IMG/VR virus record: IMGVR_UViG_3300008267_006907
Location: 1-25,492 of that record
Source of the DNA: a virus
Strand: one strand, 5' to 3'
DNA length: 25,492 nucleotides
Shown: positions 1 through 7,944 of the stretch, piece after piece
How the letters are laid out: the number at the start of each line of letters is the position of its first letter
Position numbering within the stretch: position 1 is the first letter of the stretch
The notes under the pieces: generated by a model
What the model saw: only the letters and a program-made list of their open reading frames with translations
What the model was told of the DNA's origin: nothing
Databases searched by the model: none
Made by a program: the position numbers and the translations under genes

Positions 1-4
1 AACT

Positions 5-811
5 ATGGACTTGAACCTGATCAAAAGCAAGCTGACCTCGATGCAACAGCGAGGAAACAGCAACAGCAAAGATCTCTCGCAGCTCATTTGGAAGCCTAGC
101 GTAGGGAAGCATTCGGTAAGGATTGTGCCGTCTGCCTACAACAAATCCAATCCATTTAGAGAGATGTTCTTTCATTACGGTATCGGAAAGAGAACAATGA
201 TCTCTCTAGTAAACTTCGGAGAGAAAGATCCGATTGTAGAATTCGCAGAGCAGTTGAGAAAGACTAGCGACAAAGAGAACTGGGCTATGGCCAAGAAACT
301 ATCACCTAAGATGAGGGTATTTGTACCTGTTGTCGTAAGAGGTGAAGAAGACAAGGGCGTTCGTTTATGGGAATTCGGTAAGCAGATCTACATGGAATTG
401 CTTGCTATTGCAGAAGACGAAGATGTAGGCGATTACACAGATCCAGTAGAAGGACGTGATCTCACTATTGAGACTACTGATCCAGCTACTAACGGTACTG
501 GCTACAACCAATCTAAGGTACGTGTACGTACTAAAGTCACTCCACTGTCTACAGACTCTACACAAGTACAGGCCTGGTTGACTACTCAACCCGACCCCAA
601 CACTCTCTTCAAGAAGTATGCATACGACGAAATGAAGACTGCATTACTAGAGTGGTTAAATCCAGGAGAAGAAACAGAAGCTACAGAAGAAGCTCCTGCT
701 AAAACTCCAGCCGCTGAACCTACTAAGACCGGTTATAGCTTGAATGCTAAACCCAAGGTAGATATCGACAAAGCATTTGACGATTTGTTTAGCGACGATT
801 CAGAAGGTTAA
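5..811 (+). CDS. gp32-like single-stranded DNA-binding protein
   Basis: This 268-aa protein resembles the T4 gp32 family, which coats single-stranded DNA at the phage replication fork and recruits recombination proteins. The N-terminus is basic (LIKSKLTSMQQRG), followed by a core with conserved-looking blocks (WKPSVGKHSVRIVPS, FFHYGIGKRTMISL). From about residue 220 the protein becomes a low-complexity Glu/Ala/Pro/Thr region and ends in an acidic tail (DDLFSDDSEG), the usual protein-interaction tail of this family. T4 gp32 is 301 aa, so the size fits. No gp32-type His/Cys3 zinc site is apparent. It directly precedes the UvsX-like gene, a classic pairing. The ATG lies only 4 bases into the window, so the upstream region and any earlier start cannot be seen. 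Confidence 0.8.
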   Translation: MDLNLIKSKLTSMQQRGNSNSKDLSQLIWKPSVGKHSVRIVPSAYNKSNPFREMFFHYGIGKRTMISLVNFGEKDPIVEFAEQLRKTSDKENWAMAKKLSPKMRVFVPVVVRGEEDKGVRLWEFGKQIYMELLAIAEDEDVGDYTDPVEGRDLTIETTDPATNGTGYNQSKVRVRTKVTPLSTDSTQVQAWLTTQPDPNTLFKKYAYDEMKTALLEWLNPGEETEATEEAPAKTPAAEPTKTGYSLNAKPKVDIDKAFDDLFSDDSEG

Positions 812-831
812 TTAACACACTAAAACACGTT

Positions 832-1911
832 ATGGCGAAAGCAAAAGAAAGTTTAAACGCAGCACTATCCGGTGCAATCAACTCAAAATTTAACCTAGAT
901 GGATTCAAGAAGTCTAAGAACTTATCTTCTTCTCCGGTTAAATTTAAAGAGCAGACCTGGATACCACTCTCAGAAGCTTTCCAAGACACCCTTAGCGTAC
1001 CTGGAATTCCGATTGGCCACATAACACTCTTACGTGGTCATTCGGATACAGGTAAAACTACCGCTTTGTTAGAAGCAGCTGTAATGGCTCAAAAGATGGG
1101 CATACTACCTATCTTAATCATAACAGAGATGAAATGGTCTTGGGAGCATGCTAAACAGATGGGATTCCAATTCGAAGAAGTAGCAGATCCTACTACAGGT
1201 GAGATTATTGACTATAAAGGATTCTTCCTCTATGTAGATAGAGAGAAGATGAATACTATCGAAGACGTAGCAGCATTTGTAGCTGATATACTAGATGAGC
1301 AGAAGAGAGGTTCGTTACCTTACGAGCTATGCTTCTTCTGGGATTCAGTAGGATCAGTACCCTGTAAAATGTCGGTAGAGAAAGCTTCTAATAACAATGA
1401 ATGGAATGCAGGAGCTATGTCAACACAGTTCGGTAATTTCATTAACCAAAAGTTTCCATTATCGAGAAAAGTAAATCAACCGTATACAAATACTTTCGTT
1501 GCAATCAACAAGGTATGGGTATTAAAGCCTGGATCTCCAATGGAGCAACCTAAGCTAAAAAACAAAGGTGGAGATACGATGTTCTTCGATGCTTCGATGG
1601 TAATTACATTTGGTAATGTCGCCAACTCAGGCACTAATAAGATCAAGGCTACTAAAGGAGGGAAAACAGTACAGTTTGCTAAGCGTACAAAACTATCATG
1701 TGATAAAAATCACGTTACAGGAGTAGAGACAGAAGGTAAACTTATTATGACTGCACATGGATTTATTCATGATGATAAGAAAGCTATCGACAAGTATAAA
1801 AAGGATCATGCCAGTGAATGGCTGCAGACCTTAGGTACTACCGATTTCGATTTAGTAGAAGAAGCAGCAGACGATAGCAAAGATATTTTTGATGCATCTG
1901 AGACAGAATAA
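832..1911 (+). CDS. uvsX: UvsX/RecA-like recombinase
   Basis: This 359-aa RecA-fold ATPase would form filaments on single-stranded DNA and drive strand exchange, recombination-dependent replication and repair. The Walker A motif is GHSDTGKTT (about residues 69-77), preceded by PGIPIGHITLLRG, the usual RecA/UvsX lead-in. A Walker B-like hydrophobic strand ending in Asp is at LCFFWDSVGS (about 167-176). A glutamine/asparagine-rich stretch with FVAINKVW follows, typical of the UvsX core. The C-terminus is acidic (DLVEEAADDSKDIFDASETE), as in UvsX. Its length is close to that of T4 UvsX (391 aa). It lies 20 bases downstream of the gp32-like gene and is followed by a recognisable promoter, so the two probably form one unit. 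No SD sequence precedes the ATG, only the A-rich leader usual here. Confidence 0.88.
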   Translation: MAKAKESLNAALSGAINSKFNLDGFKKSKNLSSSPVKFKEQTWIPLSEAFQDTLSVPGIPIGHITLLRGHSDTGKTTALLEAAVMAQKMGILPILIITEMKWSWEHAKQMGFQFEEVADPTTGEIIDYKGFFLYVDREKMNTIEDVAAFVADILDEQKRGSLPYELCFFWDSVGSVPCKMSVEKASNNNEWNAGAMSTQFGNFINQKFPLSRKVNQPYTNTFVAINKVWVLKPGSPMEQPKLKNKGGDTMFFDASMVITFGNVANSGTNKIKATKGGKTVQFAKRTKLSCDKNHVTGVETEGKLIMTAHGFIHDDKKAIDKYKKDHASEWLQTLGTTDFDLVEEAADDSKDIFDASETE

Positions 1912-1912
1912 G

Positions 1913-1943
1913 TTGGTTCGTATCTAGAAAGTAACTATCTTTA
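1913..1943 (+). promoter_or_regulatory. Bacteroidota-type promoter, TTG-N20-TATCTTTA, upstream of denV
   Basis: TTG at 1913-1915, exactly 20 bases, then TATCTTTA at 1936-1943. This matches the Bacteroidota primary-sigma pattern (TTG near -33, TAnnTTTG near -7). The denV ATG lies 11 bases downstream. The same geometry recurs before at least eight other genes in the window. Confidence 0.72.
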
Positions 1944-1954
1944 TAAAAAAAGTT

Positions 1955-2344
1955 ATGACTAGAATTAATGCCGGAATTCCACCTGCCGATCTTACGGGTA
2001 AACATTTGATTGCTGAACACAGAGAGATCAAACGCATACCTAACGTAGTAGCTAAAGGAAGATACAATCTCAAGACTGCACCCAAAGAGTTTACTCTAGG
2101 TACAGGACACGTTTCGTTCTTCTATACAAGACTTGGATATCTCAAACGAAGATACCAAGAACTCCATAATGAATGTAAACGGCGAGGTTATAATGTACAG
2201 AACTACGAAGATTGCTGGGATAATATACCGCCCGAACTAATGGGCGATTACACTCCCACGCCAGAGGCTATTAACCTTGTATCCGAACGAATCAAAGACA
2301 GACTAGCTAATCCAATAGCTAAACAGAAAAAACAAACCACGTGA
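1955..2344 (+). CDS. denV: DenV-like pyrimidine dimer DNA glycosylase (T4 endonuclease V family)
   Basis: This 129-aa protein aligns along its length with T4 endonuclease V (138 aa), which cuts the glycosidic bond at cyclobutane pyrimidine dimers and then nicks the abasic site. The MTRIN start is shared; after Met removal the Thr2 amine is the family nucleophile. HLIAEHREIKRIP matches the T4 HLMAEYRELPR segment, and Glu24 corresponds to catalytic Glu23 of T4 with a one-residue insertion. LGTGHVSFFYTRLGYLKRR and MGDYTPTPEAI also match. It is the first gene after a promoter and overlaps the next gene by four bases (GTGA), so it is co-translated with the FEN nuclease. Presence of denV suggests exposure to sunlight, but that is an inference. 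Confidence 0.92.
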   Translation: MTRINAGIPPADLTGKHLIAEHREIKRIPNVVAKGRYNLKTAPKEFTLGTGHVSFFYTRLGYLKRRYQELHNECKRRGYNVQNYEDCWDNIPPELMGDYTPTPEAINLVSERIKDRLANPIAKQKKQTT

Positions 2345-3360
2345 ATAAAGACTTTAAAGCAATTTTAGATAGCCTCAAAGAATCCAAACAAGAGACCCTG
2401 ACTAGAAATAGCAGGGTCCTTCTTATTGATTCGCTCAATACTTTTCTCCGGAGCTTTGTTATGATCAATCATATCAACCCGCAAGGCAATCATATCGGAG
2501 GATTGACAGGATTCTTGAAATCAGTAGGCTTCGCAATCCGGCATATCAAGCCCACTCGGGTTATTTTTGTATTTGATGGACATGGAGGATCTACTAACAA
2601 GCGATATCTCTATCCTGAATATAAAGCCAATAGAAAGATCAATAAAATATCAAATTGGGAAGGATTTGAAACACAACAAGACGAATCAGAAGCTATCACT
2701 AATCAAATAGTGCGTCTGATTGATTATCTCAAGTGTCTCCCTGTTGATTTGATAAGCATAGATAAGATTGAAGCTGATGATGTGATAGGGTATATGACAG
2801 GGAAATTAGAGGGTACAGTTCACATTATGTCATCTGATAAAGATTATCTGCAGTTAGTATCGGATAAAGTAACGGTATACTCACCTACTAAGAAGAAATT
2901 TTATACTCCAAAGCTAATAAAAGAAGAGTTTGGATTACCGCCCTGTAATTTTCTCATACAGAAAGTCTTACTTGGAGATCAATCAGATAACGTACCCGGT
3001 GTAAAAGGATTAGGTATAAAGACACTACTAAAACTCTACCCAGAGCTATCCGGAGCAGATAGAATAACGCTAGAAGAGGTACTAGAAAAAGCAGAGACAG
3101 CTGGACCTAAGTATGATAAGATTACGAACTATAAACACCAGCTTCTAATCAATAGACAGCTCATGGATTTAGAAACTCCTAACATCCCGGAAGAGAATAT
3201 TGAGAGGATTATGGAACTAATCGATAACCCTAACTCTACTCTCGATAAAGCTACCTTCCTTGGATACTATAATGAAGACTATCTACAGAATAGCATACCA
3301 AACGTAGCAGTTTGGATTTACGATACATTCGACTACCTTAGACATTTTAGAGTAAAGTAG
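2341..3360 (+). CDS. 5'-3' exonuclease / RNase H of the FEN family
   Basis: This 339-aa protein is a flap endonuclease/RNase H like T4 Rnh, which would remove RNA primers and flaps during lagging-strand synthesis. Conserved features in order: VLLIDSLNTFLRS (first metal-binding Asp, about residue 30), VIFVFDGHGGSTNKRYLYPEYKANR (the FDG acid and the basic helical arch, about 75-100), IEADDVIGY (about 143-151), MSSDKDYLQLV (about 159-169), and GDQSDNVPGVKGLGIKT, the helix-hairpin-helix of the H3TH region. All metal-binding acidic blocks look intact. Translation starts at GTG 2341, which overlaps the denV stop by four bases. A downstream ATG was not preferred because the GTGA overlap fits the local style. 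T4 Rnh is 305 aa. Confidence 0.87.
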   Translation: MNKDFKAILDSLKESKQETLTRNSRVLLIDSLNTFLRSFVMINHINPQGNHIGGLTGFLKSVGFAIRHIKPTRVIFVFDGHGGSTNKRYLYPEYKANRKINKISNWEGFETQQDESEAITNQIVRLIDYLKCLPVDLISIDKIEADDVIGYMTGKLEGTVHIMSSDKDYLQLVSDKVTVYSPTKKKFYTPKLIKEEFGLPPCNFLIQKVLLGDQSDNVPGVKGLGIKTLLKLYPELSGADRITLEEVLEKAETAGPKYDKITNYKHQLLINRQLMDLETPNIPEENIERIMELIDNPNSTLDKATFLGYYNEDYLQNSIPNVAVWIYDTFDYLRHFRVK

Positions 3361-3391
3361 TTGGCGAATTGAATTAAAACAGTTAAATTAG
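3361..3391 (+). promoter_or_regulatory. Promoter TTG-N20-TAAATTAG before the DnaB-like helicase
   Basis: TTG at 3361-3363, 20 bases, then TAAATTAG at 3384-3391. It begins directly after the FEN stop codon, and the helicase ATG is 5 bases past the -7 element, so the transcript would have almost no leader. Confidence 0.6.
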
Positions 3392-3396
3392 GTTAT

Positions 3397-4767
3397 ATGA
3401 CAACATTGAATAAGTTATCGGCGTATGGTGTAGGCTTCCAGATCAAGGTACTGACCTCGCTACTGAAGCATAAAGAGTTTCTACAGAATATAAACGACGT
3501 ATTAGAGCCAGAATCTTTTGATAGTCCAGCTCACAAGTGGATTGTAGAGGAGATTCTACGCTACTACAAGAAATATCACACGACACCTTCCCTAGATTCA
3601 CTACAGGCAGAAGTCAAGAAGATATCTAACGAAGTATTGAAGGTATCAGTTATTGAGCAGTTAAAAGAAGCTTACAAAGCAGTTAATGATGATAGAGAGT
3701 ATGTAGAGCAGGAGTTCTCGACTTTCTGTAAGAATCAGCAGCTAAAGAACGCTCTATTCAGTTCAGTAGACTTGCTACAATCAGGACAGTATGATAGTAT
3801 TAGAGCTATTATCGATCAAGCCCTAAAGTCAGGTCAAGATAAGAATATCGGACACGAATATCTAAAAGACATTGAAGCTCGATTTAGAGAAGAAGATAGA
3901 TCGCCTGTACCTACAGGTTGGGAGACTATCGATCAAGCCCTAGCTGGTGGATTAGGATCAGGTGACTTTGGAATTATATTCGGTAACCCAGGTGGCGGTA
4001 AGTCGTGGTGTTTGGTAGCGATGGGTGCTATTGCAGTTAAGCTAGGGTACAACGTTATACACTACACCTTAGAGTTATCTGAATCCTATGTAGGTAAGAG
4101 ATACGATGCTTGCTTGACAGGAATACCAGTAGATAAACTAAATCAGCATAGAGCTGAGGTAGAGAAAGCTATTACAGCCCTACCCGGTTCATTAATTGTA
4201 AAGGAATACTCTCCAGGCCGTGCTTCTATAAATACCATCGAAACCCACGTCCAGAAGTGTAAAGATCTAGGCGTTACACCTGACCTTATTATTATCGACT
4301 ACGTTGATCTTCTGAAGTCTAAGAGAAGTGCTAAAGAAAAGAAAGAAGAGATTGATGATGTCTATACTGCTACTAAAGGTCTAGCCCGTGATTTAAAAAT
4401 ACCTATCTGGACGGTTTCGCAGGTAAATCGTGCAGGTGCTAAAGATGATATCATTGAAGGAGATAAAGCAGCAGGATCTTACGATAAGATGATGATTGCA
4501 GACTTTGCTATGTCGTTATCGCGTAAGAGAGAGGATAAGGTTAGAGGTACAGGTAGATTCCATATCATGAAGAATAGATACGGAATGGACGGTATGTCGT
4601 TTGAAGCTAAAGTAGATACTTCATCAGGTAAGATTGAGATAAGTAGTAGTGAATTAGACGAATCTACACTACCGCCTCCCTCTTCGACAACAGGCTCATT
4701 CGGAGTGTTTAATCAGAACGAAAGAGATATGCTGAGTAAAAAGTTTTATGAATTGGGGGGAATTTAA
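3397..4767 (+). CDS. DnaB-like replicative DNA helicase (T4 gp41 type)
   Basis: This 456-aa protein is a hexameric 5'-3' helicase of the DnaB/gp41 type that would unwind the fork and interact with primase. The N-terminal 150 residues form the helical DnaB-N-like domain (FDSPAHKWIVEEILRYYKKY). A linker ends at PVPTGWETIDQALAGGLGSGDFGIIFG, the standard opening of the RecA-like C-domain. Walker A is GNPGGGKSW (about residues 196-204), and Walker B is LIIIDYVDLL. A later Gln/Arg-containing block (IWTVSQVNRAGAKDD) fits the DnaB DNA-binding and sensor region. Length matches gp41 (475 aa) and DnaB (471 aa). No separate primase gene is visible here. It is followed by a small unknown gene rather than a terminator. 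Confidence 0.88.
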   Translation: MTTLNKLSAYGVGFQIKVLTSLLKHKEFLQNINDVLEPESFDSPAHKWIVEEILRYYKKYHTTPSLDSLQAEVKKISNEVLKVSVIEQLKEAYKAVNDDREYVEQEFSTFCKNQQLKNALFSSVDLLQSGQYDSIRAIIDQALKSGQDKNIGHEYLKDIEARFREEDRSPVPTGWETIDQALAGGLGSGDFGIIFGNPGGGKSWCLVAMGAIAVKLGYNVIHYTLELSESYVGKRYDACLTGIPVDKLNQHRAEVEKAITALPGSLIVKEYSPGRASINTIETHVQKCKDLGVTPDLIIIDYVDLLKSKRSAKEKKEEIDDVYTATKGLARDLKIPIWTVSQVNRAGAKDDIIEGDKAAGSYDKMMIADFAMSLSRKREDKVRGTGRFHIMKNRYGMDGMSFEAKVDTSSGKIEISSSELDESTLPPPSSTTGSFGVFNQNERDMLSKKFYELGGI

Positions 4768-4802
4768 GTGTTTTTCACCATATTTATTAAAAATACGCAG
4801 CC

Positions 4803-5060
4803 ATGGCAAGAAGCATACTACAACCTCAAACTGATTTCGCACCCGGATTTGTAGGCTCCCTCGGACTTACAAGAGAGCGTGATCCGCAACAAAGCATTCC
4901 TAGTGATGTAAGAGTTAATATGGGAAATGAAACACGTGGTGGAGCAGGAGCTACTAATTTAGTTAAGCAAGCTACTTCGCCAACTAATGCATCTGTGCTT
5001 TCCGGTTCTCCAAAGCCAAAGAAGTATGCAGATACGATCACACAGCTGACGAGAAAGTAA
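4803..5060 (+). CDS. Small protein of unknown function
   Basis: I do not recognise this 85-aa product. It is polar, rich in Gly, Ser, Thr, Asn and Pro, with no membrane segment and no cysteines. Predicted disorder is likely (NMGNETRGGAGATNLVKQ, SPKPKKYADTITQLTRK), and the C-terminus is basic. It sits alone between the helicase and the RNR gene. The 35-base upstream gap is AT-rich, with a TATTTATT box at 4781-4788 but no correctly spaced TTG. Codon use resembles its neighbours, and a minus-strand ORF over the same region has no supporting context. A small structural or virion accessory protein is possible but not shown. Confidence 0.6.
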   Translation: MARSILQPQTDFAPGFVGSLGLTRERDPQQSIPSDVRVNMGNETRGGAGATNLVKQATSPTNASVLSGSPKPKKYADTITQLTRK

Positions 5061-5088
5061 TCTAACCTTTATTTTTACATTTTACCGA

Positions 5089-5106
5089 GATCTGAAAAAT
5101 CAGGTC
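5089..5106 (+). other. Intergenic RNA hairpin upstream of nrdJ
   Basis: GATCTGA (5089-5095), loop AAAA, TCAGGTC (5100-5106) form a 7-bp stem with one G-U pair. No T-run follows, so it is not an ordinary intrinsic terminator. It lies 46 bases before the RNR start and could be a leader structure or an mRNA processing or stability element. Confidence 0.45.
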
Positions 5107-5151
5107 CGTATAAACTATTCTTATAACTTTTAAAAACAGAACACAAAACCT

Positions 5152-7002
5152 ATGGATGTTTCCCAAAGCATTTTAAGCGACATTACAGTGTACATGAAGT
5201 ACGCAAGATTTAACAAAGAACTCGGAAGAAGAGAGACCTGGGATGAAATCGTGACCAGGAACAAAGAAATGCATTTGAGAAAGTATCCGCAGCTAGCTCA
5301 AGAGATTGAGCAGGCCTATACTCTAGTCTACGACAAAAAAGTATTGCCTTCGATGAGATCTTTGCAGTTCGGCGGTGCACCAGTAGAATTAAATAATGCA
5401 CGTATCTATAACTGCTCCTATCTACCTATTGACGATTACAGATCATTTGCAGAAGCAATGTTCTTATTACTATCAGGATGCGGTGTTGGTTTTTCAGTAC
5501 AGCGTCATCATGTAGATCAATTACCTGAGATTAAAGTGCCTACTAAGACTAAACGTTTCTTGGTTGGAGATAGTATTGAAGGATGGGCTGATGCAGTAAG
5601 AGCTCTATGTAAGTCGTACTTTACAGGCGGTGCATTACCTAAATTCGATTTTAGAGATATTCGACCAAAAGGAGCTCTACTTATTACATCAGGCGGTAAA
5701 GCACCTGGACCTGATCCTTTGAAAGAATGTCTGCATCAGATTCAAAGAGTATTCGAAAAGAAGCAAACAGGAGATAAACTGTCTTCATTAGAGTGTCATG
5801 ATATTGTCTGCTACTTAGCCGATGCAGTATTATCAGGAGGTATTCGTAGAGCAGCACTCATATCGTTATTCAATATCGACGACGAAGATATGCTGACGTG
5901 TAAGTTCGGTAATTGGTGGGAGCAAAACCCGCAAAGAGGTCGTGCTAATAACTCAGCCGTTATCCTGCGTCATAAGATTACTAAAGAGGATTTTGATACA
6001 TTGTGGTTAAAGATTAAGATGAGCGGTTCAGGAGAGCCTGGTCTATACTTCTCCAATGATAAAGATTGGGGAACTAATCCTTGCTGCGAGATTGCTTTAC
6101 GTCCATACCAGTTCTGTAACTTATGCGAGGTGAATGTATCTAATATCGAAGATCAAGAAGATCTGAATGCAAGAGTAAGAGCAGCTGCTTTGATCGGAAC
6201 ACTACAAGCCGGATATACTGATTTCCATTATCTCCGTGATGTATGGAAGAAGACAACAGAGAAAGAAGCTTTACTCGGTGTAGGTATGACAGGCATCGGA
6301 TCAGGTGCATATACAAAATGTAATCTAAAAGAAGCAGCTGAAGCAGCTAAGCAAGTCAACGAAGCTATTGCAGCACAGATTGGTATTAATAAAGCAGCTC
6401 GTGTTACCACAGTTAAACCATCCGGTACATCCTCACTTGTCTTGGGTACATCATCAGGCATACATGCTTGGCACAATGATTACTATATCCGTAGAATTAG
6501 AGTAGGTAAGAATGAAGCTATCTACAATCACCTTCTAATCAATCATCCAGAACTTGTAGAAGATGATTTCTTCAAACCAACAATCCAGGCTGTTATATCA
6601 GTACCTCAGGCAGCACCTCAAGGATCTATACTCAGAACAGAATCTGCTTTAGAGCTACTAGAAAGAGTTAAGAAGTTTAACGTAGAGTGGGTGAGAGCAG
6701 GGCATAGAAAAGGACAGAACACTAACAACGTATCTGCAACAGTTTCTATCAAAGATCATGAATGGGAAGAAGTAGGAGAGTGGATGTGGAAGTATAAAGA
6801 GACTTTTAATGGACTATCCGTATTACCGTTCTCGGATCATACATATGTCCAAGCGCCCTTTACAGATTGTACTCAGGAAGAATACAACGAACTAGTACAA
6901 CACCTACATAACATTGATCTAAGCAAGGTAGTTGAATTTGAAGACAATACAGATCTATCAGATCAGGTAGCTTGTGCCGGTGGAGTTTGTGAGGTGGTTT
7001 AA
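5152..7002 (+). CDS. nrdJ: Adenosylcobalamin-dependent class II ribonucleotide reductase
   Basis: This 616-aa enzyme would reduce ribonucleotides to deoxyribonucleotides for phage DNA synthesis using a B12-generated thiyl radical, so no oxygen and no second subunit are required. Visible hallmarks: NCSYLP with the first redox Cys (C88), the LLLSGCGVGFSVQ loop (about 106-116), NPCCEI with the radical Cys C311 and Glu313, then C322 in FCNLCEVN. The 11-residue C311-C322 spacing equals that of C408-C419 in the Lactobacillus enzyme. TVKPSGTSSLVLGTSSGIH forms the phosphate-binding site. The C-terminal CAGGVC pair (C608, C613) matches the mobile disulfide-relay tail. It is shorter than the 739-aa Lactobacillus monomer, so some inserts are missing. 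It depends on host cobalamin. Its stop overlaps the next ATG by one base. Confidence 0.9.
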   Translation: MDVSQSILSDITVYMKYARFNKELGRRETWDEIVTRNKEMHLRKYPQLAQEIEQAYTLVYDKKVLPSMRSLQFGGAPVELNNARIYNCSYLPIDDYRSFAEAMFLLLSGCGVGFSVQRHHVDQLPEIKVPTKTKRFLVGDSIEGWADAVRALCKSYFTGGALPKFDFRDIRPKGALLITSGGKAPGPDPLKECLHQIQRVFEKKQTGDKLSSLECHDIVCYLADAVLSGGIRRAALISLFNIDDEDMLTCKFGNWWEQNPQRGRANNSAVILRHKITKEDFDTLWLKIKMSGSGEPGLYFSNDKDWGTNPCCEIALRPYQFCNLCEVNVSNIEDQEDLNARVRAAALIGTLQAGYTDFHYLRDVWKKTTEKEALLGVGMTGIGSGAYTKCNLKEAAEAAKQVNEAIAAQIGINKAARVTTVKPSGTSSLVLGTSSGIHAWHNDYYIRRIRVGKNEAIYNHLLINHPELVEDDFFKPTIQAVISVPQAAPQGSILRTESALELLERVKKFNVEWVRAGHRKGQNTNNVSATVSIKDHEWEEVGEWMWKYKETFNGLSVLPFSDHTYVQAPFTDCTQEEYNELVQHLHNIDLSKVVEFEDNTDLSDQVACAGGVCEVV

Positions 7003-7175
7003 TGAATAAAGAAAAACCTATAGCAGGAATAGATTACTACCTAGAAAACGATAGAGTCGTTTTTACAGAAAAGTACCATAAGGAGAGGGGACAATGTTGC
7101 GGTAATGGATGCAGACATTGTCCCTATACTCCCAAACATAAAAAAGGCAATAAAGAGTTGGAAGTTAAGAAGTAA
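7002..7175 (+). CDS. DUF5522-like cysteine-cluster miniprotein
   Basis: This 57-aa ORF begins at the ATG overlapping the nrdJ stop by one base (TAATG). It carries a tight cysteine cluster, GQCCGNGCRHCPY (about residues 30-42), the signature I associate with the DUF5522 family of short Bacteroidota proteins. The N-terminus (IDYYLENDRVVFTEKYHKERG) also fits that family, and the C-terminus is lysine-rich. Four closely spaced cysteines suggest a metal or Fe-S site, but no function is established to my knowledge. Translational coupling to the class II RNR suggests a link with RNR or redox chemistry; that is an inference. The family in a Bacteroidota-type phage suggests capture from a host. Confidence 0.75.
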   Translation: MNKEKPIAGIDYYLENDRVVFTEKYHKERGQCCGNGCRHCPYTPKHKKGNKELEVKK

Positions 7176-7188
7176 GTTCGTATCTTTA
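7158..7188 (+). promoter_or_regulatory. Promoter TTG-N20-TATCTTTA inside the 3' end of the DUF5522 gene
   Basis: TTG at 7158-7160, 20 bases, TATCTTTA at 7181-7188, with the extended block GTTCGTATCTTTA that is nearly repeated before the phosphoesterase gene (24810-24822). The next ATG is at 7205. Confidence 0.72.
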
Positions 7189-7204
7189 TAGCAAATAACA
7201 GGTT

Positions 7205-7663
7205 ATGATTATACACGACAAAGAGTTTGTTCTGGATAAACTAGCTCACCTACCCAAACTCAAGTACAATAAATTTCAATGGTGGAGAAGCTACGGACTG
7301 CTTGAAGAGCTGCATCACTACCGACCTCTTATCGAGCGTATACGTAACGGAGATTTCGATCCCTCTCCCTATTTCTGGATGGCTCAGTTAGCTATTCACG
7401 AAATGAATGAAAAGATTGCTAAGGTAAAGTGTCCTGAGAAGCGAAGAGAGATTCAAAGCCTGCACATGGAGAAGTATAGAAGACTCCAGGTAGATTACGA
7501 AAAAGATGAAGCTGCTAAACTGGCCGAGATGAGAAAGTCTTTTCAGATGTGGTTTAAGAAAACTAGAGAGGAGTTAGAAGAAATAATGCAAGATTTCGTT
7601 GGAGATCTGGAAGAATTATATTATTATTTAGAAAACCAAAAACAACCGTTATGCCAGAATTAA
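7205..7663 (+). CDS. Unknown protein, probably helical / coiled coil
   Basis: I do not recognise this 152-aa protein. The N-terminal third is aromatic and His/Trp-rich (FQWWRSYGLLEELHHYRPLIERIRNGDFDPSPYFWMAQL). From about residue 65 it is strongly charged and helical with heptad-like Leu/Met/Ile spacing (IAKVKCPEKRREIQSLHMEKYRRLQVDYEKDEAAKLAEM), suggesting a coiled coil. There is no signal peptide or membrane segment. It follows its own promoter and overlaps the next gene by 13 bases, so it heads an operon that leads into the modification cluster. A structural or DNA-metabolism accessory role are both open. Confidence 0.72.
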   Translation: MIIHDKEFVLDKLAHLPKLKYNKFQWWRSYGLLEELHHYRPLIERIRNGDFDPSPYFWMAQLAIHEMNEKIAKVKCPEKRREIQSLHMEKYRRLQVDYEKDEAAKLAEMRKSFQMWFKKTREELEEIMQDFVGDLEELYYYLENQKQPLCQN

Positions 7664-7929
7664 TGTCGCTCTACGATTACTTGGGTAGAGCAGCCGGCGC
7701 TAAATTAGGTGCCGAAGTAGCTATTTTCGCTAAAGCAGCTAGAGCAGTAGTAGGTACTCGAGAAGTGTCGAATAAAAAATACTCCGGACCTGTTAACCTT
7801 TACGAGAAGTCTCTCTTAGAATCATTCTTTAATGATAAAAAGCATGCAGATGTTATCGATGAAGATAAGCAGTTGTATGCTCAAAAGCTTCTTAAGAAAC
7901 ATGCAAACTTTTTACCTAAATCAATATAA
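7651..7929 (+). CDS. Small unknown protein
   Basis: I do not recognise this 92-aa protein. The N-terminal half is Ala/Gly-rich and probably helical (YLGRAAGAKLGAEVAIFAKAARAVVG). The C-terminal half is basic and polar (NDKKHADVIDEDKQLYAQKLLKKHANFLPKSI). It has no cysteines and no clear membrane span. The start is ATG 7651 inside the end of the previous gene in another frame, so translation is probably coupled. It ends 15 bases before queC and is likely in the same transcript. No function can be assigned. Confidence 0.65.
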   Translation: MPELMSLYDYLGRAAGAKLGAEVAIFAKAARAVVGTREVSNKKYSGPVNLYEKSLLESFFNDKKHADVIDEDKQLYAQKLLKKHANFLPKSI

Positions 7930-7944
7930 TAAACTTAAGTTATT

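Noticed and set aside
5061-5151. Cobalamin riboswitch before nrdJ
   Set aside because: The gap is only 91 bases, with one small hairpin and no B12-box-like sequence.
7930-7944. preQ1 riboswitch before queC
   Set aside because: Only 15 bases separate the genes, with no room for the pseudoknot aptamer.
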